From Micrococcus sp. EYE_212 (GTDB lineage Bacteria; Actinomycetota; Actinomycetes; Actinomycetales; Micrococcaceae): a DNA stretch of 64,000 nucleotides. The notes under the pieces are model-generated. The model worked only from the letters and a program-made list of their open reading frames with translations, was not told the DNA's origin and ran no database searches. Each line of letters opens with the position of its first letter. Position 1 is the stretch's first letter. Positions 27,289 through 35,349 of the stretch are shown one piece after another. Made by a program: the position numbers and the translations under genes. The stretch spans positions 1 through 64,000 of the forward strand of contig NZ_JAHXOZ010000011.1 in the NCBI RefSeq assembly GCF_023147585.1. Direction: 5' to 3'.

Positions 27289-27361
27289 CCCGCTTCTCGA
27301 ACGAAAACGCCCAGGGGTCGCCCGTTTCATCAACGAAAGCGACCGCAAGTACCGCCCCGCC

Positions 27362-28909
27362 TCACCGCTTCCGGTACAGCCCCTTCTTCTGGAACTTCGG
27401 CTCGCTCGTCACGAGCATCCCCAGGGACCGGAAGATGCCCTCGTCCACGGAGCCGAGGATCGTCGTCGTGTGCACGTCGCAGCCCTCGAGGCTCGCCAGC
27501 TGGTCGACGGCCGCCTTCGCGTTCTCGTCGGTCGCCGCGGACACGGAGAGTGCGATCAGCACCTCATCCGTGTGCAGCCGCGGGTTCTTGGAGCCCAGGT
27601 GCACGGTCTTGAGCGTCTGGATCGGCTCGATCGAGGCGGGGGAGAGCAGGTGCACGTCGTCCTCGATGCCGGCCAGCACCTTGAGGGCGTTGAGCAGCAC
27701 CGCCGCGGAACAGCCCAGCAGCTCCGAGGTCTTGCCGGTCACCAGGGTGCCGTCCGCCAGCTGCACGGCCGCGCCGGGCTCACCGGTGCGCTCGGCCACC
27801 AACTGCGCGGCGCCCACCACCGGGCGGTCCTCCGAGCTCAGCCCCAGCTTGGACATCACCAGGGCCACGCGCTCGGACTCGGTGTCGTCCGCGCCCTCCA
27901 GGGCCTCGTTGACCTGAGCCTTGTAGTAGCGCCGGATGATCTCCTGCTTCGCGGCCTCCTGGCACACCTCGTCGTCCACGATCGCCGCGCCGGCCATGTT
28001 CACGCCCATGTCCGTGGGGGACTTGTACGGGGTGGTGCCCGTGACCTTCTCCAGCAGCGCGGACAGCAGCGGGAACACCTCGACGTCGCGGTTGTAGCTG
28101 GTCACCCGCTCGCCGTACTCGGCCAGGTGGAACGGGTCGATCAGGTTGATGTCGTCCAGGTCCACGGTGGCGGCCTCGTAGGCGGCGTTCACCGGGTGCT
28201 CGAGCGGCAGGTTCCAGATGGGGAACGTCTCGAACTTCGCGTAGCCGGCCGGGATGCCCCGCTGCCGATCGTTGTACACCTGGCTCAGGCACGTCGCCAG
28301 CTTGCCGGAGCCCGGGCCGGGGGCCGTCACGACGACGAGGTCCCGCGTGGTCTCGGACCACTCATTCGCGCCGAAGCCCTGCTCCGAGACGATCGTGGAC
28401 ATGGCGTGCGGGTAGCCGGGGATCACGCGGTGGCGGGCCACCTTCAGGCCGAGGCGCTCGAGCTTCTCGAGGAACGCCAGCGCGCGGTGGTTGGCGTCCT
28501 CCAGCTGCGTGACCACCACGTGCTCCACCAGGAACCCGCGCTCCCGGAACACGTCCACGAGGCGCAGGACGTCGTCCTCGTACGTGATGCCCAGGTCCGC
28601 GCGGACCTTGTTCCGCTCGAGGTCCTTGGCGTTGAAGCACACCAGGATCTCGGTCTCGTCCTTGATGCGGTCGAGCATCGCGATCTTGTTGTCCGGGGTG
28701 AAGCCGGGCAGCACGCGGGAGGCGTGCAGGTCGTCGAAGAGCTTGCCGCCCATCTCCAGGTAGAGCTTGCCGCCGAGCTGGCGGCGGCGTTCCTGGATGT
28801 GCTGGGACTGGAGCTCGATGTACTTCTCCCGGTCGAACCCGAGGGGGCGGGAGGTCGAGTCCGAGGTGGAGGGGGCCATGGTGGGGACGCTGTCTGCGGT
28901 GCCGGTCAT
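27362..28909 (-). CDS. DUF1846 family protein
   Basis: A 515-residue protein matching DUF1846 (PF08903) along its length: [20 protein letters not shown] at the start, [71 protein letters not shown] (a P-loop-like stretch) and [17 protein letters not shown]. The family is cytosolic and widespread in actinobacteria and Firmicutes; a nucleotide-related role is suspected but unproven. A TATGCT -10 lies eight bases before ATG 28909, with GGAGG between. It is convergent with the island genes and forms the intact chromosomal gene on the right side. Confidence 0.88.
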   Translation of the reverse strand: MTGTADSVPTMAPSTSDSTSRPLGFDREKYIELQSQHIQERRRQLGGKLYLEMGGKLFDDLHASRVLPGFTPDNKIAMLDRIKDETEILVCFNAKDLERNKVRADLGITYEDDVLRLVDVFRERGFLVEHVVVTQLEDANHRALAFLEKLERLGLKVARHRVIPGYPHAMSTIVSEQGFGANEWSETTRDLVVVTAPGPGSGKLATCLSQVYNDRQRGIPAGYAKFETFPIWNLPLEHPVNAAYEAATVDLDDINLIDPFHLAEYGERVTSYNRDVEVFPLLSALLEKVTGTTPYKSPTDMGVNMAGAAIVDDEVCQEAAKQEIIRRYYKAQVNEALEGADDTESERVALVMSKLGLSSEDRPVVGAAQLVAERTGEPGAAVQLADGTLVTGKTSELLGCSAAVLLNALKVLAGIEDDVHLLSPASIEPIQTLKTVHLGSKNPRLHTDEVLIALSVSAATDENAKAAVDQLASLEGCDVHTTTILGSVDEGIFRSLGMLVTSEPKFQKKGLYRKR

Positions 28910-28930
28910 GGACCTCCAGCATAGACCGTC

Positions 28931-29932
28931 TCACCGGCCGGCGTCGTCCCGGTCCGCGTCCGCGCCCTCGGCCGAGCCGGTGTCCACCACCCAGTCGTCG
29001 TCCGGGTCGTCGTAGGACCGGGTGCGGCCGGTGCGCAGGTCCGTGACGTCCATGATGCCGGTCTCCGGGTGGTAACGAACGGACTGGCGGGTCGCCTCGT
29101 CCACCACCGTGATGGCCTGGGTGTCCGGGTCCCAGTCCTCCACACGCACCTGGCCCTCGTACTCCTCGGCGGGGCCGAAGGCCGCCCGCGGCCCCCGCTC
29201 CCGGGCGCGGGCCGCGCGTCGGACGGCCGCCTTCTGCGCCTGCTCCGCGAGGCGGCGCAGGCGGTCCAGTCGGTCCTTGTCCTGGCTGACGTCCGCGCCG
29301 GGCAGGCGCCATTGGTAGCGGTACGCGAGCATGCGCACCGTGAAGACCAGGAGCGCGATCAGGAAGCCCGTGAACGCGTTCAGGGCACCGCGCTGCGCCA
29401 CGAGCTCCGCCGCGGCCGCCCCCACCACGGCGGGCATCACGTACACGCCGCGGGGGTCGAAGATGGACGGCACCTCGTTGGCCACGATGTCCCGCAGCAC
29501 CCCGCCGCCGAGGGCGCCCACGGTGGCCACCACCACCACGGACACCGGGTGCACGCCCATCGCGTGGGCGATCATCACGCCGGAGACCGTGAACAGGGCC
29601 AGGCCCGCCGCGTCGAACAGCGTGATGGTCAGGTTCAGGCGGTTCGGGTGGATCACTTTGACGTACACCAGCAGGGACACCAGCACGGGCGGGGCCAGGT
29701 AGATCGGGTCCTGCAGCGATGCCGGCAGGCCTCGGTCCAGGAGGATGTCCCGGGTGATGCCGCCGCCCAGGCCCGCCAACAGGGCCAACGCCACGGAGCC
29801 CACCAGGTCGAAGTCCTTGCGCGCGGCCAGCAGCGCCCCGGAGACCGCGAAGAAGAACACTCCCACCAGGTCCAGGACGGTCAGCAGCCAGGGGACGTCG
29901 GCCAGCTCGGCGAACAGCTGCTGCAGGTCCAC
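28931..29932 (-). CDS. TRIC-type cation channel family protein (UPF0126), long tail
   Basis: A 333-residue membrane protein with about seven hydrophobic helices in two repeated halves: LDLVGVFFFAVSGALLAARK...GLGGGITRDILLDRG, and FDAAGLALFTVSGVMIA...ALGGGVLRDIVANEVPSIF. The paired GGG.xRD motifs define UPF0126/TRIC proteins, which form trimeric potassium-conducting channels. A charged cytoplasmic tail of about 110 residues (from QDKDRLDRLRRLAEQAQKAAVR) is longer than usual. GTG start after AAAGGAG. It follows a paralogue by 28 bases, so the two form an operon that may continue into the DUF1846 gene. Confidence 0.87.
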   Translation of the reverse strand: MDLQQLFAELADVPWLLTVLDLVGVFFFAVSGALLAARKDFDLVGSVALALLAGLGGGITRDILLDRGLPASLQDPIYLAPPVLVSLLVYVKVIHPNRLNLTITLFDAAGLALFTVSGVMIAHAMGVHPVSVVVVATVGALGGGVLRDIVANEVPSIFDPRGVYVMPAVVGAAAAELVAQRGALNAFTGFLIALLVFTVRMLAYRYQWRLPGADVSQDKDRLDRLRRLAEQAQKAAVRRAARARERGPRAAFGPAEEYEGQVRVEDWDPDTQAITVVDEATRQSVRYHPETGIMDVTDLRTGRTRSYDDPDDDWVVDTGSAEGADADRDDAGR

Positions 29933-29960
29933 GGCGGCTCCTTTCCAGGGGGAGGGGGAA

Positions 29961-30872
29961 TCAGTGGCGGTAGGCGCCGTCGTCGCCCTCGACGGCGCGG
30001 TCCATGGCGCTCTCCTTGACCTGCGGGGTGGGCGTGGTGGGCTCCTGGCCGATCTCGCGCGGCGGGTCGGCGGGGCTGCCCTGGTCCCGGACGTCCGGCA
30101 CGGGCGGGGCGCCGTCCGGGTCCATGCGCTGGCGCTGGGTCTCCCCGGTGATCTCCGCGCCCGGGGCCATCCACTCCTTGCGCAGGGAGACCGCGCGCAG
30201 CGTCAGGACCACGAGCATCACCGCGAGCATCGTGTAGATGCTCAGCCACTCGGCCTGGCCCAGCGCGGAGGTGGCGGCGGCGCCGATCAGCGCAGGCACG
30301 GCGTACCAGCCGCGCCCGCCGAACACGGCCGGAGGCTCGCCCGCCACCACGTCGCGCAGCAGGCCGCCGCCCACCGCCGTGACGAGCCCGAGCACCGCGG
30401 CCGAGACGGGGGAGAGGCCCCCGAGCAGCGCGATCCGGGTGCCGACCACGCAGTACACGGCCAGGCCCACCGCGTCCACGAGCATCACGGCGTTCTTGCC
30501 GCGCTCGCCGTCGAAGACCTTGAAGAACACGCCCAGGGACGCCAGCACGGGCAGGATGAGATACCACGGGTTGCGGAAGGCGGACGGGACGTCCTGGTTG
30601 ACGATCAGGTCGCGGATCACGCCGCCACCGGTGCCCACCATGAGCGCCAGCAGTAGCGAGCCGACGATGTCGTACCCCTTCCGGACGGCCAGGATGGCGC
30701 CGGAGATCGCGAAGAAGAACACGCCCACCAGGTCCACCGCCGTGACGATCTGGGTGACGGCCTGGGCCACCTGGCCGGTCTCGTCGACGGCGGAGGGCAG
30801 GTCGCGCTGGAGCTCTTCCGGGTTCTTGGGGGACGTGGTCAGCAGCCAGGCGGCGAGGGAGGAGGTCAGCAT
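29961..30872 (-). CDS. TRIC-type cation channel family protein (UPF0126), paralogue 2
   Basis: A 303-residue membrane protein with the same two-repeat plan: VDLVGVFFFAISGAILAVRKG...GTGGGVIRDLIVNQDVPSAF, and VDAVGLAVYCVVGTRIA...AVGGGLLRDVVAGEPPAVFGGRGWY. It carries a shorter acidic C-terminal tail. Being only moderately similar to its neighbour, it suggests an old tandem duplication and perhaps a heteromeric channel. The ATG at 30872 is preferred over one 18 codons upstream because TACCGT stands exactly six bases before it (leaderless). Confidence 0.87.
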   Translation of the reverse strand: MLTSSLAAWLLTTSPKNPEELQRDLPSAVDETGQVAQAVTQIVTAVDLVGVFFFAISGAILAVRKGYDIVGSLLLALMVGTGGGVIRDLIVNQDVPSAFRNPWYLILPVLASLGVFFKVFDGERGKNAVMLVDAVGLAVYCVVGTRIALLGGLSPVSAAVLGLVTAVGGGLLRDVVAGEPPAVFGGRGWYAVPALIGAAATSALGQAEWLSIYTMLAVMLVVLTLRAVSLRKEWMAPGAEITGETQRQRMDPDGAPPVPDVRDQGSPADPPREIGQEPTTPTPQVKESAMDRAVEGDDGAYRH

Positions 30873-30878
30873 GGGGTC

Positions 30879-30884
30879 ACGGTA
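30879..30884 (-). promoter_or_regulatory. leaderless -10 box (TRIC operon)
   Basis: TACCGT on the reverse strand, six bases, ATG at 30872. Confidence 0.6.
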
Positions 30885-30929
30885 GCGGGGACGCTCCTGT
30901 GGTGTCCCCGCAGCCCGGGTCGGCACCTT

Positions 30930-32111
30930 TCATGTCAGGGGTGGCGGGTAGGCGCTCCAGTCGTCGTCCGGAGCCGACGCCGGGCCCCTGTCGGTCAGAG
31001 AGCGGATGTAGGCGCCGAGATAGGGAAGGGCGAAGCGGAGGTACCCGTATCCGTCCGGCTACACGTAGCCGCTGTCGATGAGTCGGTTCCGATACTGATT
31101 CACATACTGGCTGTAGGAGCCGAGGCGCGCGGTGATGTCGCCGATGCGGGATCGCTCCTCGTCGACAGCCATGGCGCGGAGGAACTCCTGATCCTTGGCG
31201 GAGAGGTCGTTGAAGACCTTCGACAGCACACGGTCCATCACCGCCTGCAGCCCCCGGTCGCGGGCTGCCTCGGCGGCGGACAGGTCGATCCGGGGATGGG
31301 CCGGGCGGTGTCGCCACGCGTAGTCGCCCAGCAGCTGGACGAGGTAGGGGTAGCCCTGGGCCGCGGCGATCAGCATCTCCAGGGCTTCTGCGGTGAACTC
31401 CCGGCCGCCGAGGCGTGCCGTCTCCGCGAGGACGTGGCGGGTCTCCCTCGGGGAAAGTCGGTGGAAGTCGGCGGTCCGGGAGCGGCGGAGAAAGGTCGTG
31501 TGCTCCTGTCGTACGAGCTCATCGAGGTGGACCTTGATGCCGGCGAAAGCCACCACGATGTCCGCTCCGCGGCTGATTGCATGGGAGACCTCCCGTGCGA
31601 CGGCGCTGACCTCTCGTAGGCGCGTCTTGCCCGAGGAGACCTCGTCGATCGTGATGAGGATTCCGCGCACCCCGGCATGTCGGGCAATGGTCACCAGATC
31701 ATTGCGCATGAGGGGACGAGAGGGACGCTCTGTGACCTCCCACGCGGCGGAGAAGTGCCAGAGCCCCAGTTCCTTGAGCTCACGTTTGGTCTGCCGGGGC
31801 AGGGAGTTCACGACGTCTGGCAACGTGCTCTCCACCAGCCTGCGTTGGAGGCCCGCGCTGGCATCCTCGCTGATCACGAGCCAACCGGCATCCCGGGCGA
31901 GGTCTTCGATCCGCTGCAGCATGGAGGTCTTTCCGGCGCCCCTCAGTCCGGACAGGAGGACGGACTGGTTCTCGCCGAAGTCATGGTCTTGGAAGACTCT
32001 GCCCATGTCGCGGAGCAGGTCTTCGTGGCCGCCGAACACGAGTGGGCGACGCCCGTACCCCGGCGTGAAGGGGCTGTTCGGCTGGTCCGGGCCGGGCACG
32101 GGATAGCGCAT
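30930..32111 (-). pseudogene. AAA-type ATP-binding protein interrupted by an amber codon
   Basis: The gene starts at ATG 32111 and has the P-loop SVLLSGLRGAGKTSMLQRI near residue 47, Walker B-like GILITIDEVSSG, a sensor-like SRGADIVVAFAGIKVHL and a C-terminal winged-helix region, as in AAA_16-like ATPases of actinobacteria. A TAG at 31061-31059 ends the 350-residue product after NRLIDSGYV. The same frame continues for 42 codons with PDGYGYLRFALPYLGAYI, the expected end of the winged helix in relatives (GYxRFALPYLxxY), to TGA at 30930. A point change to TAG is therefore likely. The product may be slightly truncated but could still bind ATP. Leaderless start (TACGAT, six bases). Confidence 0.75.
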
Positions 32112-32117
32112 GCTCAC

Positions 32118-32123
32118 ATCGTA
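32118..32123 (-). promoter_or_regulatory. leaderless -10 box (ATPase gene)
   Basis: TACGAT on the reverse strand, six bases, ATG at 32111. The region just upstream (32124-32137) is unusually AT-rich for this genome. Confidence 0.6.
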
Positions 32124-32149
32124 TTTGTTCTTTTTGTTCGGCCGGCCCG

Positions 32150-33583
32150 TCAGCGCCTGCCGAACTCGGCGGCCAGCTCGGCCGCGATGCCTGTGTACGA
32201 GGCCGGCGTGAGCGCCAGCAGGCGGGCCCCGGCGTCGTCGGACAGGCCGAGGCCGGCCACGAACTCCCGCATGCGCTCCCCGTCCACGCGCTGGCCACGG
32301 GTGAGCTCCTTGAGGCGCTCGTACGGGTTGTCCATGCCCGCGACGCCGGCGATCGCCTCGGCGCGCATCACGGTCTGGATCGCCTCGCCGAGGACCTCCC
32401 AGTTGTGGTCCAGGTCGTCGGCGAGCACCGGCTCGGCCACCTGCAGCTGGCCCATGCCCTTCGTGACGTTGCTCAGCGCGAGCACCGAGTGGCCCAGGGC
32501 CACGCCGATGTTGCGCTGCGACGTGGAGTCGGTGAGGTCGCGCTGCCAGCGGGACTCCACCAGCGTGGCGCCCAGGGAGTCCAGCAGCGCGCAGGAGAGC
32601 TCGAGGTTGGCCTCGGCGTTCTCGAAGCGGATCGGGTTCACCTTGTGCGGCATGGTGGAGGAGCCGGTCGCGCCGGCCACGGGGATCTGCGCGAAGTAGC
32701 CGATGGAGATGTAGCTCCACACGTCCACGCAGAAGCCGTGGAGGATCCGGTTGAAGCGCGCGACGTCGGCGTACAGCTCCGCCTGCCAGTCGTGTGACTC
32801 GATCTGGGTGGTCAGCGGGTTCCAGGTGAGGCCGAGGTGCTCCACGAACGAGCGGGCGACGTCCTGCCAGTCCGCCTGCGGAGCCGCCGCCAGGTGGGCG
32901 GCGTAGGTGCCGGTGGCGCCGTTGATCTTGCCGAGGTAGGGCTGGGACTCGACGCGCGCGATCTGGCGGCCCAGGCGATGGACGAACACGGCCATCTCCT
33001 TGCCGAGCGTGGTCGGCGTGGCCGGCTGGCCGTGCGTGCGGGAGAGCATGGGGGTCTCGGCGGCCTCGGCGGCCATCGCGGAGACGGTGGCCACGGCGGC
33101 GCGGGCGGCCGGCAGCCAGACCTGCTCGACGGCGTCGCGCACGCCCACCGCGTAGGCGAGGTTGTTGATGTCCTCGGAGGTGCAGGCGAAGTGCACGAGC
33201 GGCTTCAGGTGCGCCAGGCCGAGGCCCTCGATGCGGTCGGCGATGAAGTACTCGACGGCCTTCACGTCGTGCACCGTGACCTTCTCGGTGGCCGCCAGCT
33301 CGGCGACGGAGTCGGCGTCGAAATCCGTGACGATGGCCCGAAGGCCGGCCTTCGGCTCGTCCGTGAGGGGCGTCAGGCCCGGCAGCACGGCGTGCTCGGC
33401 GAGGTGGATGAACCACTCCACCTCCACGTGGATGCGGTTGCGGTTCAGCGCCGCCTCGGAGAGGTGCTCCACGAGCGGCGCGACGGCGGGCCGGTAGCGC
33501 CCGTCCAGCGGGCCGAGGGCGACGCCGGCCTCGGCGAGGGAACGGCGGTGGGCGGTGGACGCGGGCGCGGGCTGCGAGGTCAT
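32150..33583 (-). CDS. purB: adenylosuccinate lyase
   Basis: A 477-residue enzyme of the fumarase/aspartase superfamily, catalysing two fumarate-releasing steps of purine synthesis (SAICAR to AICAR, and adenylosuccinate to AMP). It shows FVHFACTSEDINNLAY-type sequence near residue 130, SRTHGQPATPTTLGKEM near 185 and the signature GSSTMPHKVNPIRFENAEAN near 305, with the catalytic Ser loop. The length equals that of the long gamma-proteobacterial/actinobacterial form. ATG 33583 is used; an in-frame ATG three codons upstream (33592) is possible. Housekeeping gene, transcribed towards the ATPase gene. Confidence 0.94.
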   Translation of the reverse strand: MTSQPAPASTAHRRSLAEAGVALGPLDGRYRPAVAPLVEHLSEAALNRNRIHVEVEWFIHLAEHAVLPGLTPLTDEPKAGLRAIVTDFDADSVAELAATEKVTVHDVKAVEYFIADRIEGLGLAHLKPLVHFACTSEDINNLAYAVGVRDAVEQVWLPAARAAVATVSAMAAEAAETPMLSRTHGQPATPTTLGKEMAVFVHRLGRQIARVESQPYLGKINGATGTYAAHLAAAPQADWQDVARSFVEHLGLTWNPLTTQIESHDWQAELYADVARFNRILHGFCVDVWSYISIGYFAQIPVAGATGSSTMPHKVNPIRFENAEANLELSCALLDSLGATLVESRWQRDLTDSTSQRNIGVALGHSVLALSNVTKGMGQLQVAEPVLADDLDHNWEVLGEAIQTVMRAEAIAGVAGMDNPYERLKELTRGQRVDGERMREFVAGLGLSDDAGARLLALTPASYTGIAAELAAEFGRR

Positions 33584-33706
33584 GGCCCCCATTCTGGCAG
33601 GCGCCGCGGACGCCCGACGAAGGCGACGACCGGGCCCGTCCTCAGCCGCGACGGGGTGGCGGGTGCAACATGCGGACGCGCCTGGTGGCCCGGGGTACGG
33701 CGGACC

Positions 33707-33712
33707 TACCGT
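33707..33712 (+). promoter_or_regulatory. -10 box of the acyl-CoA synthetase gene
   Basis: TACCGT, 55 bases before ATG 33768, so this gene has a leader with a GAGGAGA ribosome site. No clear -35. Confidence 0.4.
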
Positions 33713-33767
33713 GGCTGACGTCGCCGTCGCCCGGAGTCGGCGTGCCACGAGGGATGAGGAGACCGAG

Positions 33768-35348
33768 ATGAGCGAACGGATCGGGCAGGCCAGCGAGGCC
33801 GGGACCATCGACCGGTTGATGGCCGGGTGGGTCGCCGACGTCGAGACCCCGGACGCCTGCACCGCCCACCTGCTCTGCGACCGCTGGCCGGCCGACGCCG
33901 TGGCGTTCCGGTTCGTGGCGGAGGACATGTCCGCCGTCGACCTCACCTTCGGCGAGCTGGCCGACCGCTCCCGCCGCCTCGCCACCGGTCTCGCCGCCCG
34001 CGGCGTCACGCGCGGCGACCGGGTCCCCGTGATGATGTCCAAACGGGAGGAGCTCGTCATCACGCTGCTGGCCCTGTGGCGGCTCGGCGCCGTGCACGTG
34101 CCGCTGTTCACCGCGTTCGCCGAGGGCGCCGCACGGATGCGCATCGAGGGCGCGGCGGCGCGGCTCGTCGTCGCCGAGCCCCGCCAGGCCGAGAAGCTCA
34201 CGGACATCCCCGGCATCGAGATCATCCGCACCGGCCCGGAGTGGGACGCGCTCGCGGACTCCGCGCCGCTGGCCAAGGACGTCGCCGTCGGCGGGGATGG
34301 GCCGATCGCCCTGCTGTTCACCTCCGGCACCACCGGCCGCCCCAAGGGGGTGCCTGTGCCGCTGCGCGCGGCCGCCGCCTTCGCCGTCTACCTCACGTGC
34401 GCGGTGGACCTGCGCCCTGAGGACCTGTTCTGGAACGCGGCCGACCACGGCTGGGCGTACGGGCTGTACTACGGGATCGTCGGCACGCTGGTGCTCGGGG
34501 CGACCTCGGTGCAGTACCGCGGCGCGTTCTCCCCGGCGACCATGGTCGAGGTGATCCGCTCGCAGGGCGTCACGAACCTCGCCGGCGCCCCCACGATGTT
34601 CCGCGCGCTGGCCAAGGCCGGGGAGGTCACCGAGGACGCCCCGCTGCGGCTGCGGCGCGTGTCCACGGCGGGGGAGCCGCTGCCGCCGTCCGTGCTCGAG
34701 TGGGGCCGGGCGGCCCTCGGCACGGAGATCCGCGACCACTACGGCCAGACCGAGCTGGGCATGGTCATCTGCACCCCCGCGCACCCCGAGCTGGCCGCGC
34801 CGCCCCGCCCGGGTTCGATGGGTGTGCCCCTGCCGGGGATCGCCGCGGAGATCCGGGACGGGCAGATCGCGATCGACGCGGCCTCGCCCCTGTTCTGGTT
34901 CCCCGGCTACCTCGGGGAGCCGGAGAAGACCGCGGAGCGCTTCACCCCGGACGGCCGCTGGTACCTGACCGGGGACACCGCCCGGCAGGACGACGACGGC
35001 TGGTTCTTCTTCTCCTCCCGGGACGACGACGTGATCCTCGCCGCCGGGTACCGGATCGGCCCGTTCGACGTGGAGTCCGTGCTCATCGACCACCCGCGGG
35101 TGCAGGAGGTCGCCGTCGTCGGCCTGCCGGACCCGGAGGGGGTGCGGGGCGAGGAGGTCGTGGCGTTCGTGGTGCCCGCCGGGGCCGTCGCGGACCCGGA
35201 CGCCCTGGCGGCCGAGCTGCAGGCGAAGGTCCGCGACGAGTACTCCAAGCACGCCTACCCGCGCCGGGTGCACTTCGTGGATCGGCTGCCCAAGACCCCC
35301 TCCGGCAAGCTGCAGCGGTTCCTGCTGCGCCAGGGCGCCACCGACTGA
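33768..35348 (+). CDS. acyl-CoA synthetase (acetyl/medium-chain type, AMP-forming)
   Basis: A 526-residue ligase of the ACSM/Acs group. It has LLFTSGTTGRPKGVPVPLRA near residue 184, DHGWAYGLYYGIVGTLVLG near 225, RDHYGQTELGMVICTPAHP near 325, GRWYLTGDTARQDDDGWFFFSSRDDDVILAAGYRIGPFDVESVL near 400 and KTPSGKLQRFLLR with the C-terminal catalytic Lys. The GYRIGPFDVES wording is typical of medium-chain or propionate ligases. It is monocistronic, and its stop nearly meets the end of the convergent helicase gene. Confidence 0.88.
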   Translation: MSERIGQASEAGTIDRLMAGWVADVETPDACTAHLLCDRWPADAVAFRFVAEDMSAVDLTFGELADRSRRLATGLAARGVTRGDRVPVMMSKREELVITLLALWRLGAVHVPLFTAFAEGAARMRIEGAAARLVVAEPRQAEKLTDIPGIEIIRTGPEWDALADSAPLAKDVAVGGDGPIALLFTSGTTGRPKGVPVPLRAAAAFAVYLTCAVDLRPEDLFWNAADHGWAYGLYYGIVGTLVLGATSVQYRGAFSPATMVEVIRSQGVTNLAGAPTMFRALAKAGEVTEDAPLRLRRVSTAGEPLPPSVLEWGRAALGTEIRDHYGQTELGMVICTPAHPELAAPPRPGSMGVPLPGIAAEIRDGQIAIDAASPLFWFPGYLGEPEKTAERFTPDGRWYLTGDTARQDDDGWFFFSSRDDDVILAAGYRIGPFDVESVLIDHPRVQEVAVVGLPDPEGVRGEEVVAFVVPAGAVADPDALAAELQAKVRDEYSKHAYPRRVHFVDRLPKTPSGKLQRFLLRQGATD

Positions 35349-35349
35349 G

